Assembly: GCA_029550865.1 (NCBI GenBank)
Contig: JAKPGM010000057.1
Span: 25,710 to 89,709, forward strand
Direction of reading: 5' to 3'
Origin: Bacteroidota bacterium
GTDB lineage: Bacteria; Bacteroidota; Bacteroidia; Bacteroidales; DTGW01
DNA: 64,000 nt
This document shows, piece after piece, positions 1 through 10,081 of this stretch. How positions within the stretch are numbered: position 1 is the first letter of the stretch; each line of letters opens with the position of its first letter. The position numbers were made by a program, and so were the translations under genes. The notes under the pieces are model-generated. The model saw only the letters and a list, made by a program, of their open reading frames with translations. It did not search any database and had not been told where the DNA came from.

Positions 1-3000
1 ACTATCCCAGCCTCCAGCATCCTAAATGTGGGTAGCAACCAATTCTATTGCCTTATTGTTACCCCTCAGGGATGCCCTTATACAGTTACCAACAGAGCTA
101 TCGTAACCAAACGTGCCGAAATTCAAAAAAATCTTACCACCAGTAATGCCCTCTGTTTCGGACAAAATGGTACAATAACCTCTGTTCCATCCAGTGGTAC
201 TTCGCCTTATACAATGTCTATTACCGGACCCTCGGGTAGCTTTGGGGCGCTCTCACAATCGGTTACCCCTGGTACCTATCAGGTTGTGGTAAAAGACGCC
301 AATAGTTGTTTATCCTCAACCACGCCTGTTACCATTACTGAACCTAATCCTATCACGTTTGATATTGATTCTGCAAGTCCTTCCTGTACAGGATCCAATG
401 ATGGTTATATCAACTTCATTAACGTAGCAGGAGGAACTACGCCCTATCAGTATTCTATTCGGGGAAATGATCCCGGAGAATACACGTCCAATCCAAACTT
501 CTCATCCCTGGCTCCCGACGTATATTATGCTATCGTAAAAGATGTTAATGGGTGCTTGAGCGATTCTGTAACGGTACCGCTCAATCAGGGAGGACAAATA
601 TTTGTTAGTCATTCCTTAGCACCAGCTCTGGTATGCTATGGCGACTCCGGTCAGCTAACCCTCTCTGCCTCTGGCGGATCAGGAAATTATCAATTTTCGG
701 TTTCTACAACCGCTGGCGTACCTGGAACGTGGACTTCCAATACTGTTTTTAAGATTCGTGGTGGAGTGAACTATTATGGTTTTGCACGCGATGTAGTTAC
801 TGGCTGTATTGGTTATGCCAATAACGGTAACCCCATTAGTATTGCATCAGCACCACCCGTAGTTATTGTAATCAATAGCATAGTAGCTGCAACCTGTTAC
901 AATACTGCCGATGGAAAAATTCTTTTAGGAAACTCCTCCGGCGGCAAAGGTGGACCATACACTTACTATGTCGATGGCATAAGCAATGGCACGCGTAACT
1001 TTACCAATCTCTTACCCGGAACCCACACCATCCTGGTGGTTGGCGCTGGAGGTTGCTCTGAAGACAGCGTAGTAAATGTACCTTCGCCACCTGCCATCGT
1101 ATACGACAGTATCACAACAGTTGCTCTGCAGTGCCCCGATGATATGACTGGTGAAATCCATATTCATAATCCTTCGGGTGGAACACCGCCTCTCGAATAC
1201 ACCATTAACAGCCTACCCTATGGTAGTTCTACCGATTTTACCGGCCTCGATGGAGGTACCTACGATGTTAAGATTCGTGATGCGATAGGTTGTATCAATA
1301 GCACACCTATTACCGTAGCTGAACCTGCCCCCATCTCTATTGCCTCGGCTACCGGCGATACGGTATGTAGCGGTGGAATGGGCACCATTACGGTGGTTGC
1401 TGCCGGTGGAACAGCGCCCTACACTTACACACTCACCCCAGGTCCAGTCGTACAGGGTACAGGCGTATTTACCAATCTTCCGGCTGGTACCTATAATGTA
1501 TCGGTTACCGATTCAAAGGGTTGTGCCCCTGCCGATACCGATGTTTCGGTGGTTACTTCTACCGGCGTAAACATTCAGGTAGTCGCTCAAAATATCAAAT
1601 GTAAAGGAGATAATTCGGGCAGTATCAGCATTTTGGCCTCAGGTGGAGTAGAACCTTACCAGTATAGCATTAACGGTGATGTACCATCTCAGTATCAAAG
1701 CAGTCCAATTTTCACTAATTTAACTGCCGGAACATACGATGTTTATGTAAAAGATGCATGTGGTTCTCACTCCTACGGCACTGTCACCCTGAACGAACCT
1801 GCTTCGGCCATCACCATAAGCTCGGTAAATGCCATTCCTGTATCGGGTTGTAAGGGAAGTCCAACCGGAGCAATCGTTATCAATGCCTCAGGAGGATCGG
1901 GTACCTTGCTGTACTCCATTGATGGAGGTATTAACTACCAGGCCAGCAACATTTTTAACAATTTGCTAGCAGGCACTTATAACATAGCGGTTACCGACGA
2001 TTCGTTATGTGTTGCAAATACCACAGCCACCATAACCGAACCAAACCCACTTCAAATAGCCAGCATTGCCACCACCAAAGTCAATGGACACATCAAAGGA
2101 ACTGCTACCGTAGATGTTCCTCCTGCCACATCGGGTGCCGGTAATCTGGTTTATTGGTACGACAACAATCCTCCACAGGCATCAAATATCTTTACCAATC
2201 TCGATACAGGTACTTACATGGCGCATGTACGCGACCAGAATCTTTGTGAAGATTCAATGCAATTCACCATAACCGATACCCTATCGCTCGTAGTTAACAT
2301 CACCACCACACCGGTTACCTGCTACGGAGGTACCGATGGACGTATCGATACCAGCATTAGCGGTGGACAACCTCCGTACACTTTCAGTATCACCCCCTTT
2401 GTAGCCGATCTAACCCAGGTACCTGCTGGTACTTACCAGATTACGGTAACCGATGCTAACCTCTCTACCGTTATCCAAACAGTTAGCGTAACCCAACCCA
2501 ATGCTGTAGGTGCGACATATAACATTGTTGGGTATAACGGTTCCCCAGGAACGGGTAGCATTACTGTCAATGGTACCGGTGGCAATGGAGGTTACCAATA
2601 TTCCTTCAATAACGGACCTTTCGGTCCTACCAACACGTTTACCGATTTGATGCCAGGATTTTACCGAATTATTACCCGCGATGGGATGGGTTGCAGTGGT
2701 CCCGATACAACTATCGAAATTGTCGATGAAAGAATATTGTCGCTCTACCCGGTTACCTATTCAGATGTTGCCTGCTACGGCAGTAATTCTGGTACGGCTA
2801 CGGTCCACATTAAATCAGGAACACCACCCTTTACCATTCGCTTGCGTAAAGGTTCCGTAACCATTGGCACCATAGTTACGAATCTTAAAGATTATACTTT
2901 TACCAACCTGTCTGCTGGCAACTATCAGTTTAATGTTCGTCATTTCTACTCTCCTCCTTCAGTAAACTCTGAGGTATTTACCATCAATGAATTAGCTACC

Positions 3001-6000
3001 AGCCTGCTCACCATCACCAATATCACAACCGTTCCACAAACCAACATAATACCTAATGGTGAGATCCATATAACCGCTTCGGGAGGGGTTGGTTCCATGG
3101 CGTCGTACGAATTTTCTATCGACGGGGGAGCAACCTTTACCATGAATGCCGGTAACTTTACTGGACTCGTTGGCGACAGTACTTATCAGATTGCTGTCAA
3201 AGACCAGGTCGGCTGTATTATCGACAGCATAGCCTATGTTCCCTATGGGTTACCGTTGAATGTTCAATTCTCTAAAACTAACGAAACCTGTACAGGATTA
3301 GGCGATGGAACAATCCGCTACAAAGTAATTAGCGGACGTAAACCATATTTCTATTCCTTTAATGGTGCACCTTATGTGGCAGCACCCGATAGTTTTACTT
3401 TTACCATGTTGCCCCCGGGTGCTTACACGCTGTCTATCATCGATTCCAATAACGATACTGCATCGTATGCTACAGTAATAGATCCTGCTTCACCAGTAAT
3501 TATCGATAGTATAGTGGCCACCCCTTCGGATGGTAGTAACGGTACGCTTACGGTATACACCAGTGGCGGATCAGGAATATTCACTTTTACTGCAACCTCT
3601 TACCATCATGGTATTTTTACCAATGGCGGGAATAATATTTTCACAGGTCTTCCGGCCGATACTTTCATTGTCCGTGTAGATGATATATGTTCTTTTGCCG
3701 AACAAACAGCTATTGTGCCGCAAGATACAATACTGTTCGCCAATGTTTCTATCGAGCCTGTAAAATGTATCCAACCCTTCCTGCAGGCATACATCAATAT
3801 CGAGCCTTTAAATGCCGCACCTGGACTTGTTACCTATGAGGCTATACATGCTGTTACAAACGATTATTACGTACAATTTAACAACGGCAATGTTGAGGTG
3901 AACGATACGGGAACCTATTACATACATGCATTTGATTCGCAGGGCAAACATTTCCGCGACACCGTGACTGTTACCGCTATTGTCACCCCTATCCTGGTAT
4001 CGATTGATCCGATAATTCAACCCTGTTCGGCAGGTGGACAGACCAATATCTTTACAAACACAACAGGCGGACAGGCCCCCTATACCTATCGCTGGTATAA
4101 ATTGCCCAATTTCACTACCATTATAGGTACCGAGAAAGACTTGCTCAACGTAGGAGAGGGAAAATACGCCGTAGTTGTTACCGATACATATGGTTGCTCT
4201 GTACAGATGGTCGACTCTGTGGTAGTAAGCAATGTTCAAATCCTCAACATTGCTACCACCAATTCAACTTGTAATGTTGGGTTAACCGATGGAACTATTA
4301 CCGTAACTGCTATTGGGAAAGGCGCCATACAGTACATTTGGAATGGTGGAGTATCTACCAGTCCTGTGATTACCGGTGTAGGTGCAGGCACTTACACCGT
4401 TACCGCCATCAATGAATCGGGCTGCTCCGATAGCCGTACGGTTACAGTTGCTTCGAACGACTCGCTAATGAATTTGTGGACATTCGACAATCAAACCTGT
4501 GTGGGCGAAGGATTTATTCAATATGACGTCACAATTGGTCATCCCGATTATACCTTTATCCAGGTAGGTCTCGATACTCTTGTAACTTCCAATACAAGTT
4601 ATCGACGTACACTGGTTCCCGGTAGCTACACATTCAAACTTATCGATCAGAAGGGTTGTTTCGATACCATTCATGTGGATATTCTTCCCAAACCCGCATT
4701 CGACACCATCGTAATCGATTCTGTAAAGGTAGTTAAATCGACCGGTGCTAATGGCAGCATTACAGTTTATGCAACTGGTTCCTATCCACCACTGATTTAC
4801 AAGATTACTTCAGCAACAACATCCACAACCATCAACAATGGCACCAACAATGTATTTACCGGATTGGTTGCCGATACCTATTATATCGAAGTTACCGACT
4901 TTTCGTCCTGTGCTTTTGCCTACGATACCGTCGAGGTAGGTCTGGATACGGTATTGAATGTTGCCATTACTATTCGCGATAGCGTATGTAATGGGGCTGT
5001 GGTATATCTAACGCCGCTCAATGCTTATGGCAACGTAAATTACCAGATTACCACCGATTCGGTCAACTTCTTTATCAATCATATCTCCGACAGCGTATTT
5101 ACGGTATCGCATACTGGCTGGTACCACATTGAGGTAAGCGATCAGGCAGGCAAGAGCTTCCAGCTCGATACCTTCATCGTGGTAGCAACCCCCGGACTCT
5201 TTGCAATCGTTGATAGTGCAATCTATCCCGAATGTAACACGGGTACTGTGGGTTCAATTTACATGCGCATTGGAGGTGGAACACCCCCATACACCTACTT
5301 CTGGCGCAATACTATAACGGGTGATACCATTTCCATCCAACAACTCGGACTGATAGATGCTCCACTGGGTTACTATGCCTTTACCGTAAACGATAATGCA
5401 GGATGTAGCTTTACCCATCTGGATAGCATTACTGTCTCGCAAGTAAGCATCGTTTCGGTTGATACCGTTAAATCGCATTGTAGCCAGCTCAACCCCACCG
5501 GTAAGATTACGGTTACCGTTCAAGGGCGCGCTCCCTTCTATTTCCTGTGGCTCAACCTAAGCGATCTGTCAATCGTAAAAGAAGGTATTGTAGCTACAAA
5601 TCGCGATTCTATTGTTAATGTACCTGCGGGTCAGTATCTGGTAAGAGTTATTGATGCTAATAATTGCATATTGCCCGACACAGTCATTAAACTCGAAGCT
5701 TATAACCCATTGCGTGCCACCCTTGCACTGCTCGAAATGCCTAAATGCTACAGTGTAAGCAATCCTTCTTCCGAAGGAATTCTATCTGTACAAATGCAAA
5801 ATGGGGTTGCTCCATATACCTACAACTGGATACTCAACAGCGACACTACCCTAATCCGTCGAGTCGACAGTGTATCTGCCATAGCCGATACCCTTACCGG
5901 AGCTTTTGCAGCAACCTATAGGATTATTGTACGCGATGGCAATTATTGCTTCTTTGATACGCTGTATAATATTACTGCTAAGGATAGCGTGGATTTCGAT

Positions 6001-7518
6001 ATACAGGTCTTGAACCATGCCACCTGTACCAACCTGGGGAGCGTTGTTATTAAATTTACAAAAGGGGTTGGACCTTTTGCCTACCAGTGGCTGGGTCAGC
6101 CATTTGATACTATTACAGTAGATTCGATAACTAATAATGCTTTAACGGCTGGCAACTATCCTTTCACGCTGGTCGATGATTCCGGTTGTATCGTAACTAA
6201 ACCAGTTATCATCGAACAAAGCGAATACTTCAGGTTAGACTCTGTCATTGCCTACGAAAAATGTAATGCTTTTGGTTCTGTAGCCCTTCAACTCTCTCAA
6301 ACAGCTTACCCAGCCTATCTCAAATGGATCGATGAAGGCGACACGCTTGTATTGAACAGTATTTCCGACATTATTCCAACAAAGGATGGGTTAAGAGCAG
6401 GTATTTATCAGGTAAGGGTATGGAACAATATCGGTTGCGATACGGTTAAAACTTTCCAGGTCAAAATGGACGATACCTTACGCATCGACACGGTGATTAT
6501 CCCTGAAAGCTGTACCGGTGACGGGTCAATTGAGATTAAAGTACTTAATTCTTCCTACCCCTTCCGTTATCAGTGGCTCAATTCCGATACAGTCATCACT
6601 AAGGTGGATAGCGATACTATTCAATACCAGGGCAAGCAAGGTACATACGTACTTGCTATCTGGACACAGGATCATGTAGGCTGCGACCGGTTAGATACGC
6701 TGGTAATACCTTTCGATAATCCGCTGATGGTAGATGCTGGACCCGACACCACCATTTGTCGTGGCAAAGAATATATGTTACAGGGAAAAGCTTATTCGGG
6801 TCGTCTGTTGGGTGCTAATGAAGCCTTATACAACTGGTCACCTGTTCAAAATCTTGTAAACAATAAGGGCAACATACCCAATCCTGTAATTAAGCCCTAT
6901 ATTCCTAACAGCTACAACATTGATCAGGTAGCTTATGTATTGAATGTAACACTCGATCGTTGTCATCAAAGTGATACTGTAGTAATAACCTACTATCCTT
7001 CTAATGGCGTATGGCTGCCAGCTGTCGATACCGCTGCTAAAGGGGAATATCAGATTATTCCAGTCATAGGCGGTACAGGCACCTATGTTCGTTACATGTG
7101 GACTCCACGGATGTATGTGCTATACAACAGCGACACTGCGAGAGTACTAACCCTTAACTTCCAGGGCGACTCATTAACCTATTACTTTACGGGAATTACT
7201 GCCGATGGTTGCTACGAGAAGGCATCCGTTTTGATCGTAGCCAGCCCCGATATCAAGCCCGATGATGCCTTTACGCCCAACGGCGATGGTATCAACGACT
7301 TCTGGTATATCCCAAGAGCCGAATATTTCCCCGACATACACGTTAGGGTATTCAACCGCTGGGGTGACATCGTATATGAATCGATTGGCTACAATAACGC
7401 CGACAAAGTTTGGAATGGCAAACGTAAAGGAAAAGACCTCCCCATTGGTACGTACTACTATGTGATAACTATGAGTGGTGGAAAGACGGCCAAGGGAACC
7501 GTAGCTATAATTAGATAA
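1..7518 (+). CDS. SprB-like giant cell-surface adhesin, 3' part (type IX secretion substrate)
   Basis: The reading frame is open from the first base, so the gene begins outside the window; at least 2,505 residues are present. The protein is a long series of about 80-residue beta-rich modules, with recurring GG-x-PYTY, L-x-AGTY and V-x-V-x-D-x-x-GC motifs typical of SprB repeats in gliding-motility adhesins. The last 90 or so residues form the CHU/gliding C-terminal domain that serves as a type B sorting signal for type IX secretion (AFTPNGDGINDFW, then FNRWG and W-x-G, ending G-T-x-x-I-I-R). It should be exported and displayed on the outer surface. The next gene, 18 bases on, is a PorP/SprF protein, the usual partner of such substrates. 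Repeat composition and the C-terminal domain are clear; whether the cell glides cannot be told. Confidence 0.93.
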   Translation, partial: TIPASSILNVGSNQFYCLIVTPQGCPYTVTNRAIVTKRAEIQKNLTTSNALCFGQNGTITSVPSSGTSPYTMSITGPSGSFGALSQSVTPGTYQVVVKDANSCLSSTTPVTITEPNPITFDIDSASPSCTGSNDGYINFINVAGGTTPYQYSIRGNDPGEYTSNPNFSSLAPDVYYAIVKDVNGCLSDSVTVPLNQGGQIFVSHSLAPALVCYGDSGQLTLSASGGSGNYQFSVSTTAGVPGTWTSNTVFKIRGGVNYYGFARDVVTGCIGYANNGNPISIASAPPVVIVINSIVAATCYNTADGKILLGNSSGGKGGPYTYYVDGISNGTRNFTNLLPGTHTILVVGAGGCSEDSVVNVPSPPAIVYDSITTVALQCPDDMTGEIHIHNPSGGTPPLEYTINSLPYGSSTDFTGLDGGTYDVKIRDAIGCINSTPITVAEPAPISIASATGDTVCSGGMGTITVVAAGGTAPYTYTLTPGPVVQGTGVFTNLPAGTYNVSVTDSKGCAPADTDVSVVTSTGVNIQVVAQNIKCKGDNSGSISILASGGVEPYQYSINGDVPSQYQSSPIFTNLTAGTYDVYVKDACGSHSYGTVTLNEPASAITISSVNAIPVSGCKGSPTGAIVINASGGSGTLLYSIDGGINYQASNIFNNLLAGTYNIAVTDDSLCVANTTATITEPNPLQIASIATTKVNGHIKGTATVDVPPATSGAGNLVYWYDNNPPQASNIFTNLDTGTYMAHVRDQNLCEDSMQFTITDTLSLVVNITTTPVTCYGGTDGRIDTSISGGQPPYTFSITPFVADLTQVPAGTYQITVTDANLSTVIQTVSVTQPNAVGATYNIVGYNGSPGTGSITVNGTGGNGGYQYSFNNGPFGPTNTFTDLMPGFYRIITRDGMGCSGPDTTIEIVDERILSLYPVTYSDVACYGSNSGTATVHIKSGTPPFTIRLRKGSVTIGTIVTNLKDYTFTNLSAGNYQFNVRHFYSPPSVNSEVFTINELATSLLTITNITTVPQTNIIPNGEIHITASGGVGSMASYEFSIDGGATFTMNAGNFTGLVGDSTYQIAVKDQVGCIIDSIAYVPYGLPLNVQFSKTNETCTGLGDGTIRYKVISGRKPYFYSFNGAPYVAAPDSFTFTMLPPGAYTLSIIDSNNDTASYATVIDPASPVIIDSIVATPSDGSNGTLTVYTSGGSGIFTFTATSYHHGIFTNGGNNIFTGLPADTFIVRVDDICSFAEQTAIVPQDTILFANVSIEPVKCIQPFLQAYINIEPLNAAPGLVTYEAIHAVTNDYYVQFNNGNVEVNDTGTYYIHAFDSQGKHFRDTVTVTAIVTPILVSIDPIIQPCSAGGQTNIFTNTTGGQAPYTYRWYKLPNFTTIIGTEKDLLNVGEGKYAVVVTDTYGCSVQMVDSVVVSNVQILNIATTNSTCNVGLTDGTITVTAIGKGAIQYIWNGGVSTSPVITGVGAGTYTVTAINESGCSDSRTVTVASNDSLMNLWTFDNQTCVGEGFIQYDVTIGHPDYTFIQVGLDTLVTSNTSYRRTLVPGSYTFKLIDQKGCFDTIHVDILPKPAFDTIVIDSVKVVKSTGANGSITVYATGSYPPLIYKITSATTSTTINNGTNNVFTGLVADTYYIEVTDFSSCAFAYDTVEVGLDTVLNVAITIRDSVCNGAVVYLTPLNAYGNVNYQITTDSVNFFINHISDSVFTVSHTGWYHIEVSDQAGKSFQLDTFIVVATPGLFAIVDSAIYPECNTGTVGSIYMRIGGGTPPYTYFWRNTITGDTISIQQLGLIDAPLGYYAFTVNDNAGCSFTHLDSITVSQVSIVSVDTVKSHCSQLNPTGKITVTVQGRAPFYFLWLNLSDLSIVKEGIVATNRDSIVNVPAGQYLVRVIDANNCILPDTVIKLEAYNPLRATLALLEMPKCYSVSNPSSEGILSVQMQNGVAPYTYNWILNSDTTLIRRVDSVSAIADTLTGAFAATYRIIVRDGNYCFFDTLYNITAKDSVDFDIQVLNHATCTNLGSVVIKFTKGVGPFAYQWLGQPFDTITVDSITNNALTAGNYPFTLVDDSGCIVTKPVIIEQSEYFRLDSVIAYEKCNAFGSVALQLSQTAYPAYLKWIDEGDTLVLNSISDIIPTKDGLRAGIYQVRVWNNIGCDTVKTFQVKMDDTLRIDTVIIPESCTGDGSIEIKVLNSSYPFRYQWLNSDTVITKVDSDTIQYQGKQGTYVLAIWTQDHVGCDRLDTLVIPFDNPLMVDAGPDTTICRGKEYMLQGKAYSGRLLGANEALYNWSPVQNLVNNKGNIPNPVIKPYIPNSYNIDQVAYVLNVTLDRCHQSDTVVITYYPSNGVWLPAVDTAAKGEYQIIPVIGGTGTYVRYMWTPRMYVLYNSDTARVLTLNFQGDSLTYYFTGITADGCYEKASVLIVASPDIKPDDAFTPNGDGINDFWYIPRAEYFPDIHVRVFNRWGDIVYESIGYNNADKVWNGKRKGKDLPIGTYYYVITMSGGKTAKGTVAIIR

Positions 7519-7536
7519 TCTCGAAATTAAGTGACT

Positions 7537-8448
7537 ATGAAACGGAGTGTATTGATATTTTTTGTGATGGCAATGTGTGGAAAATATATTTACTCACAGC
7601 AATTGCCCTTATATTCGCAGTACATGCATAATCCATTTATATTAAACCCTGCAGTTGCTGGGACGTATCATTATTTTCAGGCCAGGTTGATGTCGCGATT
7701 GCAATGGATTGGTTTTCCCGATGCACCAGTTACCAACTCATTAAGTGTATTTGGTCCGTTTAGTGGGAAAAACAAAGACATGGGATATGGAGTTACTCTT
7801 TATAGTGATATTACCTCACCCACCAGTAGATTGGGAATGAAAGGAGCGTACGCCTATAATATTGCGTTGAATGACCACATTCGCATGTCGTTTGCAGCTG
7901 CCCTTGGATTTTTTCAATTTAAATACGATGGTACCAACCTACAAATGTATGCTCCCGACCCCGTAGCACCAAAAGCGGTAAAGTCGGAGTTCGAACCCGA
8001 TGGTATGCTTGGCGTATTGGTATATTCCGGCCTCTTTCAGGTGGGTCTCTCGGTGGATAATCTTTTCAACAATAAATTTAACGTTAATCCCGACCAAACC
8101 AATGTGACCAGTTTTGGTAAACTTTTACGCCATTATTACCTATTAGGTTCTTACAACTGGATTCATAACCGTCGTTGGACGACCGAATGCAGTGCTGTAG
8201 TGAAGGCAGTTGAAGGATTTAATGTACCTGTGCAGTTTGACCTCAACGTAAGGGAATGGTATCGAAATACTGCATGGTTTGGAATGTCGTATCGTTCGAT
8301 GGATGCTATTGCAGTATTGGTTGGCTATATCTTCAACAAACGCATTTATGCGGGTTATGCATTCGACTTCAACCTATCGGCTATCAGAGCCTATAACTTT
8401 GGTAGTCACGAAATTATGCTGGGATACCGTTTTAACACGCTTAAGTAG
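7537..8448 (+). CDS. PorP/SprF family type IX secretion-associated outer-membrane protein
   Basis: This 303-residue protein has a signal peptide (MKRSVLIFFVMAMCGKY) followed by the family signature QLPLYSQYMHNPFILNPA, and then a beta-barrel pattern to the C-terminus. PorP/SprF proteins help type IX substrates that carry the type B C-terminal domain to be secreted or anchored, and they sit beside the substrate gene, as here. A GTG at 7531 lies in frame, but the ATG at 7537 begins a standard signal peptide and is preferred. The last 8 bases overlap the end of the convergent nadB gene. Confidence 0.92.
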   Translation: MKRSVLIFFVMAMCGKYIYSQQLPLYSQYMHNPFILNPAVAGTYHYFQARLMSRLQWIGFPDAPVTNSLSVFGPFSGKNKDMGYGVTLYSDITSPTSRLGMKGAYAYNIALNDHIRMSFAAALGFFQFKYDGTNLQMYAPDPVAPKAVKSEFEPDGMLGVLVYSGLFQVGLSVDNLFNNKFNVNPDQTNVTSFGKLLRHYYLLGSYNWIHNRRWTTECSAVVKAVEGFNVPVQFDLNVREWYRNTAWFGMSYRSMDAIAVLVGYIFNKRIYAGYAFDFNLSAIRAYNFGSHEIMLGYRFNTLK

Positions 8449-10021
8449 GGGTACCTTTTTTGCGGGGGGGATAGTCAACGTTATAATGCAAGCCAACGCT
8501 TTGCTTGCGTTGTTGTGCGCTTTTGATAATTAGATAGCTAACCTCCACAAGGTTGCGCAGTTCGCATAGCATACGCGAAACCTTCGAACGTTTGTACAAC
8601 TCCTCAGTTTCTTCAAAAATCAGGTTTATTCGCTGAGCCGCACGTTGAAGTCGCAAATTGCTTCGAACAATCGCCACATAGCTACTCATGATTTGTTGCG
8701 TTTCCTTCATGCTCTGCGTGATAAGAATCATTTCCTCGGGATTAGTGGTACCCTCGTCGTTCCAGGGGGGAATTCCCTCGGGAATATGGTAGTTTTTGAA
8801 ATGGCTTATTGCATCTATAGCAGCCCGATGCCCAAATACAGCAGCCTCCAGCAAAGAATTAGAAGCTAACCTGTTGGCACCATGTAAACCTGTACAGGCT
8901 GTTTCCCCAGCAGCATACAAGCGATTGATCCACGAACGTCCATTCATGTCTACCTTTATTCCGCCACAGAGGTAATGTGCGGCGGGCGCTACCGGTATCA
9001 TATCCTTCGACATATCAATGCCAATGGAAAGACATTTTTGATAAATATTGGGGAAATGTTCAAACAAAGCCTTTTTCTCGATATGACGGGCATCGAGGTA
9101 CACATAATCGTGCCCCGACAACTTCATTTCGCTGTCGATAGCACGAGCTACTATATCACGTGGAGCCAGAGAACCGCGAGGGTCATATTTATGCATAAAT
9201 TCTTCACCATTTTGATTGCGAAGGATAGCGCCGAAGCCTCTTAAAGCCTCTGTGATTAAAAATGAGGGACGTTCGCCAGGATTATACAACGCTGTGGGAT
9301 GGAATTGGACAAATTCCATATCTTCCACAATTCCTTTCGCACGATATACCATAGCTATACCATCGCCTGTTGCCGTAGGGGGATTGGTAGTGGTGTGATA
9401 TACATTGCCAATACCACCGGTGGCCATAAGCGTTACCCTGGCCAGGATGGTTTTTACCTGTCCACTTTCACAGTCCAGTACATAAGCTCCGTAACACTCA
9501 ATGTTATTGTAGTACCTTTTAACCAACACACCCAGATGGTGTTGCGTAATGATATCGATGGCAAAATGATTTTCATACACGGTAATATTAGGGTGCTCAC
9601 TTACCTGTTTAACCAGAGCACGTTGAATTTCAGCACCCGTTATATCTTTATAGTGTAATATTCGATTTTCGGAATGTCCTCCTTCTCTACCCAAATCAAA
9701 ATTTCCATCGCTGGTTTTGTCGAATTTTACCCCCCATTCTATCAACTCTTTAATGCGTGCAGGAGCTTCCTCGACTACCATTCTTACTACATCGACATTA
9801 CATAGCCCATCCCCACAAATAAGGGTATCCTCAATATGTTTTTCGAAACTATCGGGTTCGTATGTTACAGCCGCTATTCCTCCTTGAGCATAGCTGGTAT
9901 TAGTCTCGGTTATTTTCGACTTGGTAATAACGCAAACTTTACCATGGTCGGCAACTTTTAGGGCAAAGGACAACCCCGCCAGTCCCGAACCTATTACCAG
10001 AAAATCAAACCTTTCTTCCAT
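8441..10021 (-). CDS. nadB: L-aspartate oxidase
   Basis: NadB oxidises L-aspartate to iminoaspartate, the first step of de novo NAD synthesis. The 526-residue protein has the N-terminal FAD-binding motif GSGLAG (residues 11-16), the SYAQGGIA segment, the active-site region TEALRGFGA with RGSLAPRD, and HGANRLASNSLLEA, all characteristic of NadB and the fumarate reductase flavoprotein superfamily. The length is normal for NadB. A succinate dehydrogenase flavoprotein is less likely, because no sdhB or sdhC lies nearby and the C-terminal helical region is NadB-like. It follows bamA by 60 bases on the same strand. nadA and nadC are not in the window. Confidence 0.95.
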   Translation of the reverse strand: MEERFDFLVIGSGLAGLSFALKVADHGKVCVITKSKITETNTSYAQGGIAAVTYEPDSFEKHIEDTLICGDGLCNVDVVRMVVEEAPARIKELIEWGVKFDKTSDGNFDLGREGGHSENRILHYKDITGAEIQRALVKQVSEHPNITVYENHFAIDIITQHHLGVLVKRYYNNIECYGAYVLDCESGQVKTILARVTLMATGGIGNVYHTTTNPPTATGDGIAMVYRAKGIVEDMEFVQFHPTALYNPGERPSFLITEALRGFGAILRNQNGEEFMHKYDPRGSLAPRDIVARAIDSEMKLSGHDYVYLDARHIEKKALFEHFPNIYQKCLSIGIDMSKDMIPVAPAAHYLCGGIKVDMNGRSWINRLYAAGETACTGLHGANRLASNSLLEAAVFGHRAAIDAISHFKNYHIPEGIPPWNDEGTTNPEEMILITQSMKETQQIMSSYVAIVRSNLRLQRAAQRINLIFEETEELYKRSKVSRMLCELRNLVEVSYLIIKSAQQRKQSVGLHYNVDYPPRKKGTPT

Positions 10022-10081
10022 ACCCCTATATTGAATTATCCTCGGACGAAGAAAAATGCTCCTACATGTACATTTTCAGCC

